Below, one piece after another: positions 46,851-56,121 of a stretch of 64,000 nucleotides of DNA (position 1 is its first letter; every line of letters begins with the position of its first letter). This stretch comes from Pseudomonas sp. GCEP-101 (GTDB lineage: Bacteria > Pseudomonadota > Gammaproteobacteria > Pseudomonadales > Pseudomonadaceae). The stretch covers positions 3,914,965-3,978,964 of the forward strand of contig NZ_CP104011.1 in the NCBI RefSeq assembly GCF_025133575.1, written 5' to 3'. The translations under genes were made by a program, and so were the position numbers. The notes under the pieces are model-generated. The model was not told the DNA's origin and made no database searches. It saw only the letters and a program-made list of their open reading frames with translations.

Positions 46851-47384
46851 ATGCATTACTGCCTGATCGAAACAGACCTCGGCTGGTTCGGGCTCGCCTG
46901 GAGCCCGCAGGGAATCACGCGCGCCTACCTGCCGGGCGATCCAGTACACAGCCTGCGCGAGCGCTTCGACAGGTTCGCCAGCGAAACCGCGCACTGGCCG
47001 GCGTTCATCGACGAGGCGCGGCAGTTGATCCTGGGGTACGCGCGGGGCGAGGCGGTGTGCTTCGACACGCTGCCGCTGGACCTGTCCGCCGTCAGTGATT
47101 TCCACCGTCGCGTCTACGCCGACATCCTGCCACTGGGGGGCGGCGAAACCACGACCTATGGCGAGATCGCCCGGCGCCTGGGCGACGTTGGCTTGTCCCG
47201 CGCGGTCGGGCAGGCGATGGGCAGTAATCCGATCCCGTTGATCATTCCCTGTCACCGTGTGCTCGCCAGCGGCGGCAAGACCGGCGGCTTCTCTGCGCCC
47301 GGCGGCGGTACCTCGAAAATGCGCATGCTGGCGCTGGAAGGCTACGAGGACCCGCAGGCAGCGCAGGCCACCTTCGACTTCTAG
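46851..47384 (+). CDS. Methylated-DNA-protein cysteine methyltransferase family protein (variant)
   Basis: The 177-residue protein has a C-terminal MGMT domain with helix-turn-helix [26 protein letters not shown] and active-site Cys134 in IPCHRVL. After the Cys it reads [14 protein letters not shown] rather than the usual [13 protein letters not shown] of Ogt. It probably repairs O6-alkylguanine; the altered loop may change substrate. Its TAG stop shares the palindrome CTAG with the stop of the convergent canonical Ogt gene. Confidence 0.85.
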   Translation: MHYCLIETDLGWFGLAWSPQGITRAYLPGDPVHSLRERFDRFASETAHWPAFIDEARQLILGYARGEAVCFDTLPLDLSAVSDFHRRVYADILPLGGGETTTYGEIARRLGDVGLSRAVGQAMGSNPIPLIIPCHRVLASGGKTGGFSAPGGGTSKMRMLALEGYEDPQAAQATFDF

Positions 47385-47857
47385 GCTGGCTCCAGCGCGC
47401 CTTCCAGGCGCAGCAGCAGTTCCTTGCGCGGCAACCCGCCAGCATAGCCGGTGAGGCTGCCGTTGCTGCCGATCACCCGATGGCAGGGCACGATGATGCT
47501 GACCGGGTTGGCGCCGTTGGCCGCCCCCACCGCGCGGATCGCCGTGGGCCGGCCGATGCGCCGGGCGAGTTCCGCGTAGACGGTGGTGTAGCCATAGGGG
47601 ATATCCACCAGCGCCTGCCAGACCTGGCGCTGGAACGCGGTGCCGCCGGTGTTCAGGCGCACGTCGAAGCGCCGCCGCTTGCCGGCGAAATACTCGTCCA
47701 GTTGCCGCGCCACCTCGTCCAGCAGCGGGCTGCCCTCGCGCCAGTCCGGCTCAGGGTAGTGGCGGGTCTCCAGGTCCATGTAGAGCATGCGCAGGCCGCC
47801 TTCGTCGCCGGCCAGCAGCAGGCGCCCGGTGGGGCTGTCGTGGTAGCGGTAGTGCAT
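47381..47857 (-). CDS. ogt: Methylated-DNA-[protein]-cysteine S-methyltransferase
   Basis: The 158-residue Ogt-type protein has [28 protein letters not shown] (the HTH region), ANGANPVS and the active site [10 protein letters not shown] with Cys125, then [12 protein letters not shown]. It removes alkyl groups from O6 of guanine by suicide transfer. ATG 47857 is preferred because GGAGG is 6 nt upstream; ATG 47863, overlapping the alkA stop, is the alternative. It follows alkA directly, forming an alkylation-repair operon. Confidence 0.93.
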   Translation of the reverse strand: MHYRYHDSPTGRLLLAGDEGGLRMLYMDLETRHYPEPDWREGSPLLDEVARQLDEYFAGKRRRFDVRLNTGGTAFQRQVWQALVDIPYGYTTVYAELARRIGRPTAIRAVGAANGANPVSIIVPCHRVIGSNGSLTGYAGGLPRKELLLRLEGALEPA

Positions 47858-47859
47858 GC

Positions 47860-48765
47860 TCATCCTCCGGTGCGGCCCGCCTGGGAGTAGGCGTGCCAGA
47901 GATAGACGGCGGCGTAGGCCCGCCAGGGCCGCCAGGCTTCGGCGCGGCGTTGCAGCTCGCGGGCGGTGATGCCGTCGCTGCCCCAGACCGGCGATTTGAG
48001 CAGGCCCAGGTCGGCGGCAGGGAAGGCGTCCGGATCGCCGAAGGCGCGCAGGGCAACGTACTCGGCGGTCCACGGGCCGATGCCGGGGAGGGCGCAGAGG
48101 CGCTTCACCAGGTCGTCGGCGCCGTCGTCCACGTGCAGCGCCAGCGCGCCGCTGGCGCAGGCGGCGGCGAAGCGCTGCAGGGTTTCCACGCGCTTGCCGG
48201 GCATGCCGATGCCGGCGAGGTCGGCGTCGGCCAGCGCCGCCGGTGTGGGGAAGAGGCGGGTGGGCTGGCCGTCCACCGCGCCCGGCAGCGCTTCGCCCAG
48301 GCGCTGCACCAGCCGCCCGACGATGGTCACCGCGGCTTTTACCGTGACCTGCTGGCCGACGATGGCGCGCACGGCCTGTTCGAACGGATCGAAGGCGGTG
48401 GGCAGGCGCAGGCCGGGGGCTTGCTGCAGAAGGGGGCCGAGTACCGCGTCGTCGCCCAGGTGGTCGGCAATCACTGCGGGGTTGCTGTCCAGGTCGAACA
48501 TCTTGCGCACCCGCGCCGTCAGCGCCTCGACATGGGCGACCGGCAGGTGCAGTTCGAGTTCCAGTTCGGCGCTGCCCTCCAGCGGCGCAACGCTGAACCA
48601 GCCGCACGCCGCGCCCAGCCGCACGCTGCGGGCGTAGCGCCGGGGCGACAGGCACTCGACGCCGGCCAGGCTGCGCAGGGCGAAGTGGTCGTGGAACTGC
48701 TGCCAGTCCCACGGGGCGTGGTAGGGCAGGCGAATGAGACGGGAGTGGGGGGCAGTATTCGTCAT
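47860..48765 (-). CDS. alkA: DNA-3-methyladenine glycosylase II
   Basis: The 301-residue HhH-GPD glycosylase has an N-terminal AlkA_N-like domain (to about 115), then [21 protein letters not shown]. The helix-hairpin-helix is [20 protein letters not shown] with catalytic Asp252 in FPAADLGLL. It excises alkylated purines and pyrimidines. There is no Ada N-terminal domain. It is the first gene of the alkA-ogt pair; the PAO1 order alkA-speE (from memory) is preserved. Confidence 0.93.
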   Translation of the reverse strand: MTNTAPHSRLIRLPYHAPWDWQQFHDHFALRSLAGVECLSPRRYARSVRLGAACGWFSVAPLEGSAELELELHLPVAHVEALTARVRKMFDLDSNPAVIADHLGDDAVLGPLLQQAPGLRLPTAFDPFEQAVRAIVGQQVTVKAAVTIVGRLVQRLGEALPGAVDGQPTRLFPTPAALADADLAGIGMPGKRVETLQRFAAACASGALALHVDDGADDLVKRLCALPGIGPWTAEYVALRAFGDPDAFPAADLGLLKSPVWGSDGITARELQRRAEAWRPWRAYAAVYLWHAYSQAGRTGG

Positions 48766-48959
48766 GCAGCGACCTTACCTGTTGCGCGCTGGGCTGTCGT
48801 CCCGCGTCTGGCTTTCAAACCGCAACGGGAACCCTGCTTTATCGGAAAGCACCGACGGCAGGGTTCGACCTGTCATCGTCCGGCACGTAGAATGCGCGCC
48901 TCTTTCGGGGCGGCGCGGCCGTCCCCTCCTAGTGTCTTGTCCCGACGGGAGCCCATTGC

Positions 48960-49820
<861 letters not shown>

Positions 49821-49832
49821 TCGGGGGAGGGT

Positions 49833-49858
49833 GCCGCGCCGTCGCCTGGCGGCGCGGC
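49833..49858 (+). terminator. Terminator-like hairpin after speE
   Basis: GCCGCGCC/GGCGCGGC with an inner GCC/GGC lies 13 bp after the speE stop. No T tract follows, so it may be only a stabilising 3' hairpin. Confidence 0.4.
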
Positions 49859-49986
49859 CCACCACGCGCCCTCGGGCGCTCCGCGACATTTTCTTCACGC
49901 CCCGCCCTGCACCATGGCCGCCCTCAGGCGGTGCAGTGCCGCGCTGGTTCTCGTTCGCATCATCTCGAAACGATTCCCCGGCCAGG

Positions 49987-50019
49987 CTTAAGGTCTGCTT
50001 AAGCGGCACACAATAGAAT
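49987..50019 (+). promoter_or_regulatory. PmrA-box-like promoter: CTTAAG-N5-CTTAAG and TAGAAT -10
   Basis: CTTAAG at 49987-49992 and 49998-50003 are exact direct repeats with 11-bp phasing. A -10-like TAGAAT at 50014-50019 begins 10 bp after the second box, so that box sits at -35. This is the architecture of PmrA/BasR-activated promoters. It lies 120 bp upstream of the LtaS-like gene. The rest of 49821-50139 holds no gene; a small hairpin TGCGG/CCGCA lies in the leader near 50037-50053. Confidence 0.6.
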
Positions 50020-50139
50020 GCGCCGCCGCTGCTTTTGCGGTGTAATGCCGCAGCCTTTTCGCGCTCGCGCGGGCAGCCCCTGCTGCCCGGCCATGGCGAT
50101 GCGCCTTCGAACCCGAAACGTTCACAACGGAACCAAGAC

Positions 50140-52215
50140 ATGGGCCAATCAGAAGTCCTGACCAACCGCCAGACCGGTGCAAGCCTCACGCGGCCCACCG
50201 TGTCCAGCCACCTGGCGTTCACCGCGCTCAGCGTCGTCGCGCTGATGGCGATGTTCTCCCTGCTGCGCCTTGCGCTGTTCATCTACAACCGCGAGCTGAT
50301 CGGCAACACCCCGGCTTCCACCTTCGTCGAGGCGTTCCTCACCGGCATGCGCTTCGACATCCGCGCCGTGGTCTACATCGTCGCTCCGCTGGTCTTCGCG
50401 GTCGTCAGCGTGCGCGCCATGGGCTGGCGCTGGCTGTGGAAAACCTGGCTGACCATCGCCGCGAGCATCACGCTGTTCCTGGGCGTGCTGGAGATGGACT
50501 TCTACCGCGAGTTCCACCAGCGCCTGAACAGCCTGGTGTTCCAGTACATGTCCGAAGACCCGAAGACGGTCATGAGCATGATCTGGTACGGCTATCCGGT
50601 GGTCCGCTACCTGCTGGCCTGGGCCATCGCCACCTGGCTGCTGTACCTGCTGTTCCGTGGCATCGACCGCGCCACCCGCCCGGCCGCCAGCGGTCCGTCG
50701 GCCGCTGCCTGGTACTTGCGCGTGGTGGCGCTGCTGGTGCTGATCGCACTGTGCGTGGTCGCCGCCCGCGGCACCCTGCGCCAGGGCCCGCCGCTGCGCT
50801 GGGGCGATGCCTTCACCACCGACTCGCAGTTCGCCAACCAGCTCGGCCTGAACGGTACCCTGAGCCTGATCAAGGCCGCCGAGAGCCGCTTCTCCGAAGA
50901 CCGCGACAACATCTGGAAATCCACCCTGCCGCAGGACCAGGCCCTGGCCACCGTGCGCAAGATGCTGGTGATGCCGGACGACAAGCTGGTCGACGCCGAT
51001 GACGCACCGGTTCGCCGCGACTATACGCCGCCGGCCGATGGCACTCTGCCGGTGAAGAACGTCGTGGTGATCCTGATGGAAAGCTTCGCCGGCCACTACG
51101 TCGGCGCGCTGGGCGCTCCGGGCAACATCACCCCGTCCTTCGACAAGCTGGCGAAGGAGGGGCTGCTGTTCACCCAGTACTTCTCCAACGGCACCCACAC
51201 TCACCAGGGCATGTTCGCCACCATGGCGTGCTTCCCCAACCTGCCGGGCTTCGAGTACCTGATGCAGACGCCCGAGGGCGGTCACAAGTTCTCCGGCCTG
51301 CCGCAGTTGCTGTCGGCACGCAAGTTCGAGGACGTCTACGTCTATAACGGCGACTTCGCCTGGGACAACCAGTCCGGCTTCTTCGCCAACCAGGGCATGA
51401 CCTCCTTTATCGGCCGCAACGACTTCGTCAATCCGGTGTTCTCCGACCCGACCTGGGGTGTGTCCGACCAAGACATGTTCGCTCGCGGCAACGAAGAACT
51501 GGACAAGCTGCACGCCACCGGCAAACCGTTCTATGCGCTGCTGCAGACCCTGTCCAACCACGTGCCCTACGCGCTGCCCAAGGATCTGCCGGTACAGCCG
51601 GTGACCGGCTACGGCAGCCTGGACGAGCACCTGACGGCGATGCGCTACTCCGATTGGTCGCTTGGCCAGTTCTTCGAGAAGGCCAAGAAGTCGCCGTACT
51701 ACAAGGACACCATCTTCGTCGTCGTCGGCGACCACGGCTTCGGTACCCCCGAGCAACTGACCGAGATGGACCTGTTCCGCTTCAACGTGCCGCTGCTGAT
51801 CATCGCTCCCGGCATCCAGGAGAAATTCGGCGCTACCCGCGACACCGTCGGCACCCAGATCGACATCGTGCCGACCATCATGGGCCGCCTGGGCGGCGAG
51901 GCCCGCCACCAGTGCTGGGGCCGCGATCTGCTGAACCTGCCTGAAGGCGACAAGGGCTTCGGCATGATCAAGCCGTCGGGCAGTGGCCAGGACGTGGCGC
52001 TGGTTTATGGCAATCGCATCCTGATCAAGCCCAAGGAAGGCGACATCCGTGTCTATGACTACAAGCTCGGCAAGGACTTCGGCGCGACTCGCGTCCAGGA
52101 CACCCCGGAGCAGTCGGAAATGAAGGGCCGCCTGGAATCCTTCATCCAGACCGCCACCCAGGCCCTGCTGGACAACAAGACCGGCGTGGTCGACGGCAAG
52201 CCCGACGTGAAGTGA
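50140..52215 (+). CDS. LTA synthase/sulfatase-family membrane transferase
   Basis: The 691-residue inner-membrane protein has about five N-terminal transmembrane helices (to about residue 215) and a large periplasmic sulfatase-fold domain. Catalytic metal-site residues match LtaS: Glu314 (ILMESFAGHY), nucleophile Thr352 (NGTHTHQGMF), and Asp531-His532 (VVVGDHGFG). Gram-negative relatives transfer phosphoglycerol or phosphoethanolamine to glycans or lipids. The Pseudomonas role is not established. A PmrA-box-like promoter upstream fits an envelope-modification role. A strong terminator follows. Confidence 0.88.
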   Translation: MGQSEVLTNRQTGASLTRPTVSSHLAFTALSVVALMAMFSLLRLALFIYNRELIGNTPASTFVEAFLTGMRFDIRAVVYIVAPLVFAVVSVRAMGWRWLWKTWLTIAASITLFLGVLEMDFYREFHQRLNSLVFQYMSEDPKTVMSMIWYGYPVVRYLLAWAIATWLLYLLFRGIDRATRPAASGPSAAAWYLRVVALLVLIALCVVAARGTLRQGPPLRWGDAFTTDSQFANQLGLNGTLSLIKAAESRFSEDRDNIWKSTLPQDQALATVRKMLVMPDDKLVDADDAPVRRDYTPPADGTLPVKNVVVILMESFAGHYVGALGAPGNITPSFDKLAKEGLLFTQYFSNGTHTHQGMFATMACFPNLPGFEYLMQTPEGGHKFSGLPQLLSARKFEDVYVYNGDFAWDNQSGFFANQGMTSFIGRNDFVNPVFSDPTWGVSDQDMFARGNEELDKLHATGKPFYALLQTLSNHVPYALPKDLPVQPVTGYGSLDEHLTAMRYSDWSLGQFFEKAKKSPYYKDTIFVVVGDHGFGTPEQLTEMDLFRFNVPLLIIAPGIQEKFGATRDTVGTQIDIVPTIMGRLGGEARHQCWGRDLLNLPEGDKGFGMIKPSGSGQDVALVYGNRILIKPKEGDIRVYDYKLGKDFGATRVQDTPEQSEMKGRLESFIQTATQALLDNKTGVVDGKPDVK

Positions 52216-52229
52216 TCGAGCGGTAAGTG

Positions 52230-52254
52230 AAAAGGGGCCTACGGGCCCTTTTTT
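52230..52254 (+). terminator. Rho-independent terminator
   Basis: AAAAGGGGCC/GGGCCCTTTTTT with a short loop (stem GGGCC/GGCCC at 52235-52248) and T6, 15 bp after the LtaS-like gene. Confidence 0.88.
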
Positions 52255-52382
52255 CATTCCCGAGGATTGATTGATGTATCGTTCTTGCAACGACACATTG
52301 GCGCCGCACGGTTGTTGAGCGAGCTCGCTACGATGGGCTGCTGCCCCAGCGCTGTACACTACTCCAAGTCTGGCTCTCAGGA

Positions 52383-52443
52383 TTTCGCCCGAGGGGGCGA
52401 AACATGGAGTCCGCTCGTACGCCAAAGCGGCGCTGGCACACCC
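52383..52443 (-). repeat. Truncated copy 3 of the long structured repeat
   Basis: Read on the minus strand, this 61-bp segment matches the left end of copies 1 and 2 (GGGTGTGCCAGCGCCGCTTT onward). It ends in the TTTCGCCC/GGGCGAAA hairpin (52383-52402). The left boundary coincides in all three copies, while everything beyond the first hairpin is missing. Confidence 0.6.
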
Positions 52444-52500
52444 ACGCCGAAGCAGGAAATCTGTCCGTTGATATCGGCGCACACGCCGGTCCTACCGGCG

Positions 52501-52527
52501 GTTCGCGGGCATGGCCCGCTCCTACAG
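52501..52527. repeat. REP hairpin (GGGC class, inverted)
   Basis: TTCGCGGGCATGGCCCGCTC with CTACAG-type end. It lies between the truncated repeat and the AT-rich segment. Confidence 0.8.
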
Positions 52528-52554
52528 GGTGCATGCCAGACGCTGCGGAGCGGC

Positions 52555-52626
52555 GGGAAAAATGATTAAAACAAGTTATAAATTAAGACGATATCGATCT
52601 AATGAATTATAAGAAAACTCGTTATC
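52555..52626 (+). promoter_or_regulatory. AT-rich upstream region of the TauE-type permease
   Basis: About 70 bp of A/T-dominated sequence (for example AAAACAAGTTATAAATTAAG and GAATTATAAGAAAACTCG) lies in otherwise GC-rich DNA, 50-120 bp upstream of the permease start. It could be a promoter with an UP element or a MvaT/H-NS-type silencer site. No specific hexamers are confidently assigned. Confidence 0.5.
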
Positions 52627-52675
52627 CTGCCGCCCACACCACGAGGTGATCAGTTTCGCCAGTCAGGACGCGTAG

Positions 52676-53461
52676 ATGGATGTTGGCAATATCGGTTTCG
52701 TAGTCGCGGGTCTTGTCGTTGGCTTTATCGTTGGAATGACCGGTGTCGGTGGCGGCTCGCTGATGACCCCGATCCTGCTCTGGTTCGGTATCAACCCCGC
52801 TGCCGCGGTGGGCACCGACCTGCTCTATGCCGCCATCACCAAGTCCGGCGGCGTCCTGGTTCACCGCAAGAACGACAACATCGACTGGCGCATCACCGGC
52901 TGGCTGGCCCTGGGCAGCGTTCCGGCGGCGGCGCTGACGCTGCTGTTCCTGCACAGCCTGCACGCCGATACCGCAACGATGAACGCGGTGATCAAGAACG
53001 CCCTGGGCGTCGTGCTGCTGCTCACCGCGCTGGCCGTGCTGTTCAAGAAGCAGGTGCTGGCCTTCGCCCAGCGCCATGCGGGCGACAGCTTCCACTTCAG
53101 CGGCCCGAAGCTGAACGCGCTGACGGTCGTCACCGGCGCCATCCTCGGCGCGATGGTCGCGTTGACCTCCATCGGCGCCGGCGCGCTGGGCACCGTGGCG
53201 CTGTTCATCCTCTATCCGTTCCTCGCCACCCGGCGCCTGGTCGGCACCGAGATCGCCCACGCCGTACCGCTCACCCTGGTCGCCGGCCTCGGCCACGCCA
53301 GCATGGGCAATATGGACTGGGGCCTGCTGGGCTACCTGCTGATGGGCTCGCTGCCGGGCATCTACATCGGCAGCCATCTGGCCGGCCGCATCCCCGACGG
53401 CGTGCTGCGCCCGTGCCTGGCGGTGATGCTGGCCATGATCGGCTACAAGCTGGTCTTCTAA
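52676..53461 (+). CDS. TauE/SafE-family sulfite exporter-type permease
   Basis: The 261-residue membrane protein has about eight helices and the internal duplication typical of TauE/SafE (DUF81). The first half has GMTGVGGGSLMTPILLWFGI and AVGTDLLYAAITK; the second has TSIGAGALGTVALFILYPFL and GTEIAHAVPLTLVAG. Family members move sulfite, sulfoacetate or other sulfur compounds out. ATG 52676 has AGGA 7 bp upstream. It stands alone, behind an AT-rich region. Confidence 0.9.
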   Translation: MDVGNIGFVVAGLVVGFIVGMTGVGGGSLMTPILLWFGINPAAAVGTDLLYAAITKSGGVLVHRKNDNIDWRITGWLALGSVPAAALTLLFLHSLHADTATMNAVIKNALGVVLLLTALAVLFKKQVLAFAQRHAGDSFHFSGPKLNALTVVTGAILGAMVALTSIGAGALGTVALFILYPFLATRRLVGTEIAHAVPLTLVAGLGHASMGNMDWGLLGYLLMGSLPGIYIGSHLAGRIPDGVLRPCLAVMLAMIGYKLVF

Positions 53462-53481
53462 GCGCCGGTTTCCCAGAGCGC

Positions 53482-54498
53482 TCAGCCGCGGCGGAAACGC
53501 CCCGGCGTCACGCCTTTCCAGCGGCGGAAGGCGTGGATGAAGTTCGACACCTCGCCGTAGCCGAGCCGCTCGGCAATCTCCTCCAGACGAATCGCCCCGG
53601 TGGCCAGCAACTCCTCGGCCAGCGCCTGGCGCACCTCATCGAGCAGGGCGCGATAACTGCTGCCCTCGGCTTCCAGCCGGCGGCGCAGCGTGCGTGAGGT
53701 CATGTGCAGCTCGTTCGCCAGTTGCTCCATGTCCGGCAGGCGTCCCGGCGTGCCCAGCAGGCGATCGCGGATCTGCCCGGACAGCCCGGTGCGCACCTGA
53801 CGGCGGGCGAGCAGGGCGCGGCATTGTTCCTCGCAGCGTCGCGCCACTTCCGGGTTGGCACCAGGCAGCGGCATATCGAGGATGCGGCTGTCGAAGACGA
53901 TGCGGTTTTCCGCCTGGCCGTAGAGCGGCGTCACCCCCAGGTGCTCGATGTAGGGCGAAAGGTCGGCTGGCGCCTCGCGGCGGAACAGCGCCTGGCGGAT
54001 CGGTGGCGGCTGGTTGGTCAGGTCGCGCTGGATGCGCAGCACGCCTCCGCCGTCGCGGTCGATGAGGAAGTCGCGCAGGTCTTCCGGCACCGCCGAGTCG
54101 TCCAGCACCAGGTGCGCCTCGCCGTCGTGTTCCTCCAGCGTCATGCGGTGGAAGGCGTAGGTCAGGTCGAGGTAGCGCAGGCCCAGGTGCGCGGCACTGA
54201 GGAAGGTCGAGCTGCTGAGCAGGGCGAAGCCCCAGATGCCGTAGGTATTGAGGTGATAGCGCAGGCCGGCCTTGAGGCCGATGCCGGGGCGCTGGCCGAT
54301 CTGCCGCTGGATGTTGCGCAGCAGCGCCAGCTCCTGGCTGGCTTCCACCTCGGCGCCGGGGTCGGCGAGCACGCCGATGTCCAGCCCGGTGCCGTCCAGG
54401 CACTGTTCCAGGGTCATGCCGTGGTCGAGGCCGAACTGGGTCATGAGCTGCACGCTGATGGCGCTGCGCCGGGGCGACCAGGGCGGGGTGGCAGGCAT
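53482..54498 (-). CDS. AraC-family transcriptional regulator (OruR-like)
   Basis: The 338-residue regulator has an N-terminal Arabinose_bd-type domain (QFGLDHGMTLEQCLDGTGLD and NTYGIWGFALLSSSTFLSAA). The C-terminal double-HTH AraC domain has ELHMTSRTLRRRLEAEGSSY, EEIAERLGYGEVSNFIHAFRR and WKGVTPGRFRRG. This architecture is common in regulators of catabolic operons. It is divergent from the Baeyer-Villiger operon and is very likely its activator; tandem 17-bp repeats between them are candidate sites. Confidence 0.9.
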   Translation of the reverse strand: MPATPPWSPRRSAISVQLMTQFGLDHGMTLEQCLDGTGLDIGVLADPGAEVEASQELALLRNIQRQIGQRPGIGLKAGLRYHLNTYGIWGFALLSSSTFLSAAHLGLRYLDLTYAFHRMTLEEHDGEAHLVLDDSAVPEDLRDFLIDRDGGGVLRIQRDLTNQPPPIRQALFRREAPADLSPYIEHLGVTPLYGQAENRIVFDSRILDMPLPGANPEVARRCEEQCRALLARRQVRTGLSGQIRDRLLGTPGRLPDMEQLANELHMTSRTLRRRLEAEGSSYRALLDEVRQALAEELLATGAIRLEEIAERLGYGEVSNFIHAFRRWKGVTPGRFRRG

Positions 54499-54515
54499 CG
54501 AGACCTCGGATGGCA

Positions 54516-54549
54516 GGGTGACCGAAAATCAGGGGTGACCGAAAGTCAC
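54516..54549. promoter_or_regulatory. Tandem 17-bp direct repeats, candidate AraC-type operator
   Basis: GGGTGACCGAAAATCAG (54516-54532) is followed immediately by GGGTGACCGAAAGTCAC (54533-54549), differing at two positions. AraC-family proteins bind direct half-sites of about this length. The pair lies 18-51 bp from the regulator start and 97-130 bp upstream of the oxygenase. Confidence 0.6.
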
Positions 54550-54645
54550 AATTTTATGTCCGACTATGCCATAACCCTGGGTGGGAAGTCGCACTAGGAT
54601 GTCGTCATCCGCCGCCGTGCGGACTTCAGAACCGGGAGCACAACA

Positions 54646-56121
54646 ATGACAACACCTTCCCGTCGACCGGCCGCCCCGCGCGTGCTGATCATCGGTGCCG
54701 GCTTCGCCGGCCTGGGCCTGGCAATCCGCTTGCAGAAGGCCGGCATCCAGGACTTCCTGATCCTCGAGAAGGCCGCCGACGTCGGTGGCTGCTGGCGCGA
54801 GAACGTCTATCCGGGCGCCGCCTGCGACGTGCCTTCGCACCTGTATTCCTTTTCCTTCGAACCCAAGGCCGACTGGTCGCGCAAGTTCGCGCCCCAGGCG
54901 GAAATCCTCAACTATGCGCGGCACTGCGCGGACAAGTACCGCCTGCGCGAGCGCATCCGCTTCAACCGCGAAGTGCGCGAGGCCAGCTTCGATGAAGCGG
55001 CCGGCGAGTGGCGGGTGACCTGCGCCGATGGCGAGGAGTTGCGCGCCCAATCGCTGGTCTGCGCGCTCGGCCAGCTGAGCCGCCCGCTGATCCCGAAACT
55101 GCCGGGGATCGAGCGCTTCCAGGGCAAGGCCTTCCACTCCGCGCAGTGGGACCACGACACACCGCTGGAGGGCAAGTGCGTCGCGGTAGTCGGCACCGGC
55201 GCCAGCGCCATCCAGTTCGTTCCGCAGATCGCCCCGAAGGTGGCCGAGCTGCTGCTGTTCCAGCGCAGCGCCGCCTATGTCATCCCCAAGCCGGATCGCC
55301 CCTACGCCGACTGGGAACGCCGTCTCAAGGCGCGGTTGCCCTGGCTGCAACGCCTGGACCGAGGCCTGAAGTACATCCAGCACGAGGCCCGCGCGCTGGC
55401 CTTCACGGTGTTTCCGCCGCTGATGAACGTCATGCGGATCAGCTTCCATCGGCACATGCGCAAGAGCATCGCCGACCCACAGCTGCGCGCCCGGCTGGAG
55501 CCGGACTACCCCATGGGCTGCAAGCGCATCCTGATCAGCAACGACTACTACCCGGCGCTGGCGCGCCGCAACGTGAAGCTGGTGGACAGCGGCATTCACG
55601 AGGTCACCGAGGACGCCATCGTCACCCGTGACGGCGTGCGCCACCCGGTGGACACCATCATCTACGGCACCGGTTTCGCCGCCACCGAATTCCTCGCCCC
55701 AATGCGCGTCACCGGCCTTGCCGGCCGCGAGCTGAACCAGGCGTGGAGCGATGGCGCGGAGGCGTACAAGGGCATCAGCGTCAGCGGCTTCCCCAACTTC
55801 TTCATCCTCTACGGGCCCAACACCAACCTGGGGCACAACTCCATCATCTACATGCTGGAAAGCCAGTTCCCCTACGTGCTCGGCTGCCTGCAACGCGTCC
55901 AGCGCGACGGCCTGAAATACCTGGACCTCAAGCCGCAGGTGCAACAGGGCTTCAACCGCCAGTTGCAGCACGACCTGCAACACACCATCTGGGAGCGCGG
56001 CTGCAGCAGCTGGTACAAGACCGCCAGTGGACGCAACACCGTGAACTGGCCGGGCTTCACCTTCCGGTATCGCCAACAGACCCGTCAGCCGGAGTTCGCC
56101 GACTATGACTGCATCCGTTGA
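54646..56121 (+). CDS. Flavin-dependent Baeyer-Villiger-type monooxygenase
   Basis: The 491-residue class B flavoprotein monooxygenase has an FAD Rossmann motif GAGFAG (17-22), the Baeyer-Villiger fingerprint FxGxxxHxxxWD at 158-169, and an NADPH Rossmann motif GTGASA (183-188). It inserts oxygen into a ketone to give an ester or lactone. It is first gene of an overlapping operon with an esterase and an SDR, and the fourth nearby gene is a divergent AraC regulator. The substrate is unknown, but linear or cyclic ketones are likely. Confidence 0.92.
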   Translation: MTTPSRRPAAPRVLIIGAGFAGLGLAIRLQKAGIQDFLILEKAADVGGCWRENVYPGAACDVPSHLYSFSFEPKADWSRKFAPQAEILNYARHCADKYRLRERIRFNREVREASFDEAAGEWRVTCADGEELRAQSLVCALGQLSRPLIPKLPGIERFQGKAFHSAQWDHDTPLEGKCVAVVGTGASAIQFVPQIAPKVAELLLFQRSAAYVIPKPDRPYADWERRLKARLPWLQRLDRGLKYIQHEARALAFTVFPPLMNVMRISFHRHMRKSIADPQLRARLEPDYPMGCKRILISNDYYPALARRNVKLVDSGIHEVTEDAIVTRDGVRHPVDTIIYGTGFAATEFLAPMRVTGLAGRELNQAWSDGAEAYKGISVSGFPNFFILYGPNTNLGHNSIIYMLESQFPYVLGCLQRVQRDGLKYLDLKPQVQQGFNRQLQHDLQHTIWERGCSSWYKTASGRNTVNWPGFTFRYRQQTRQPEFADYDCIR

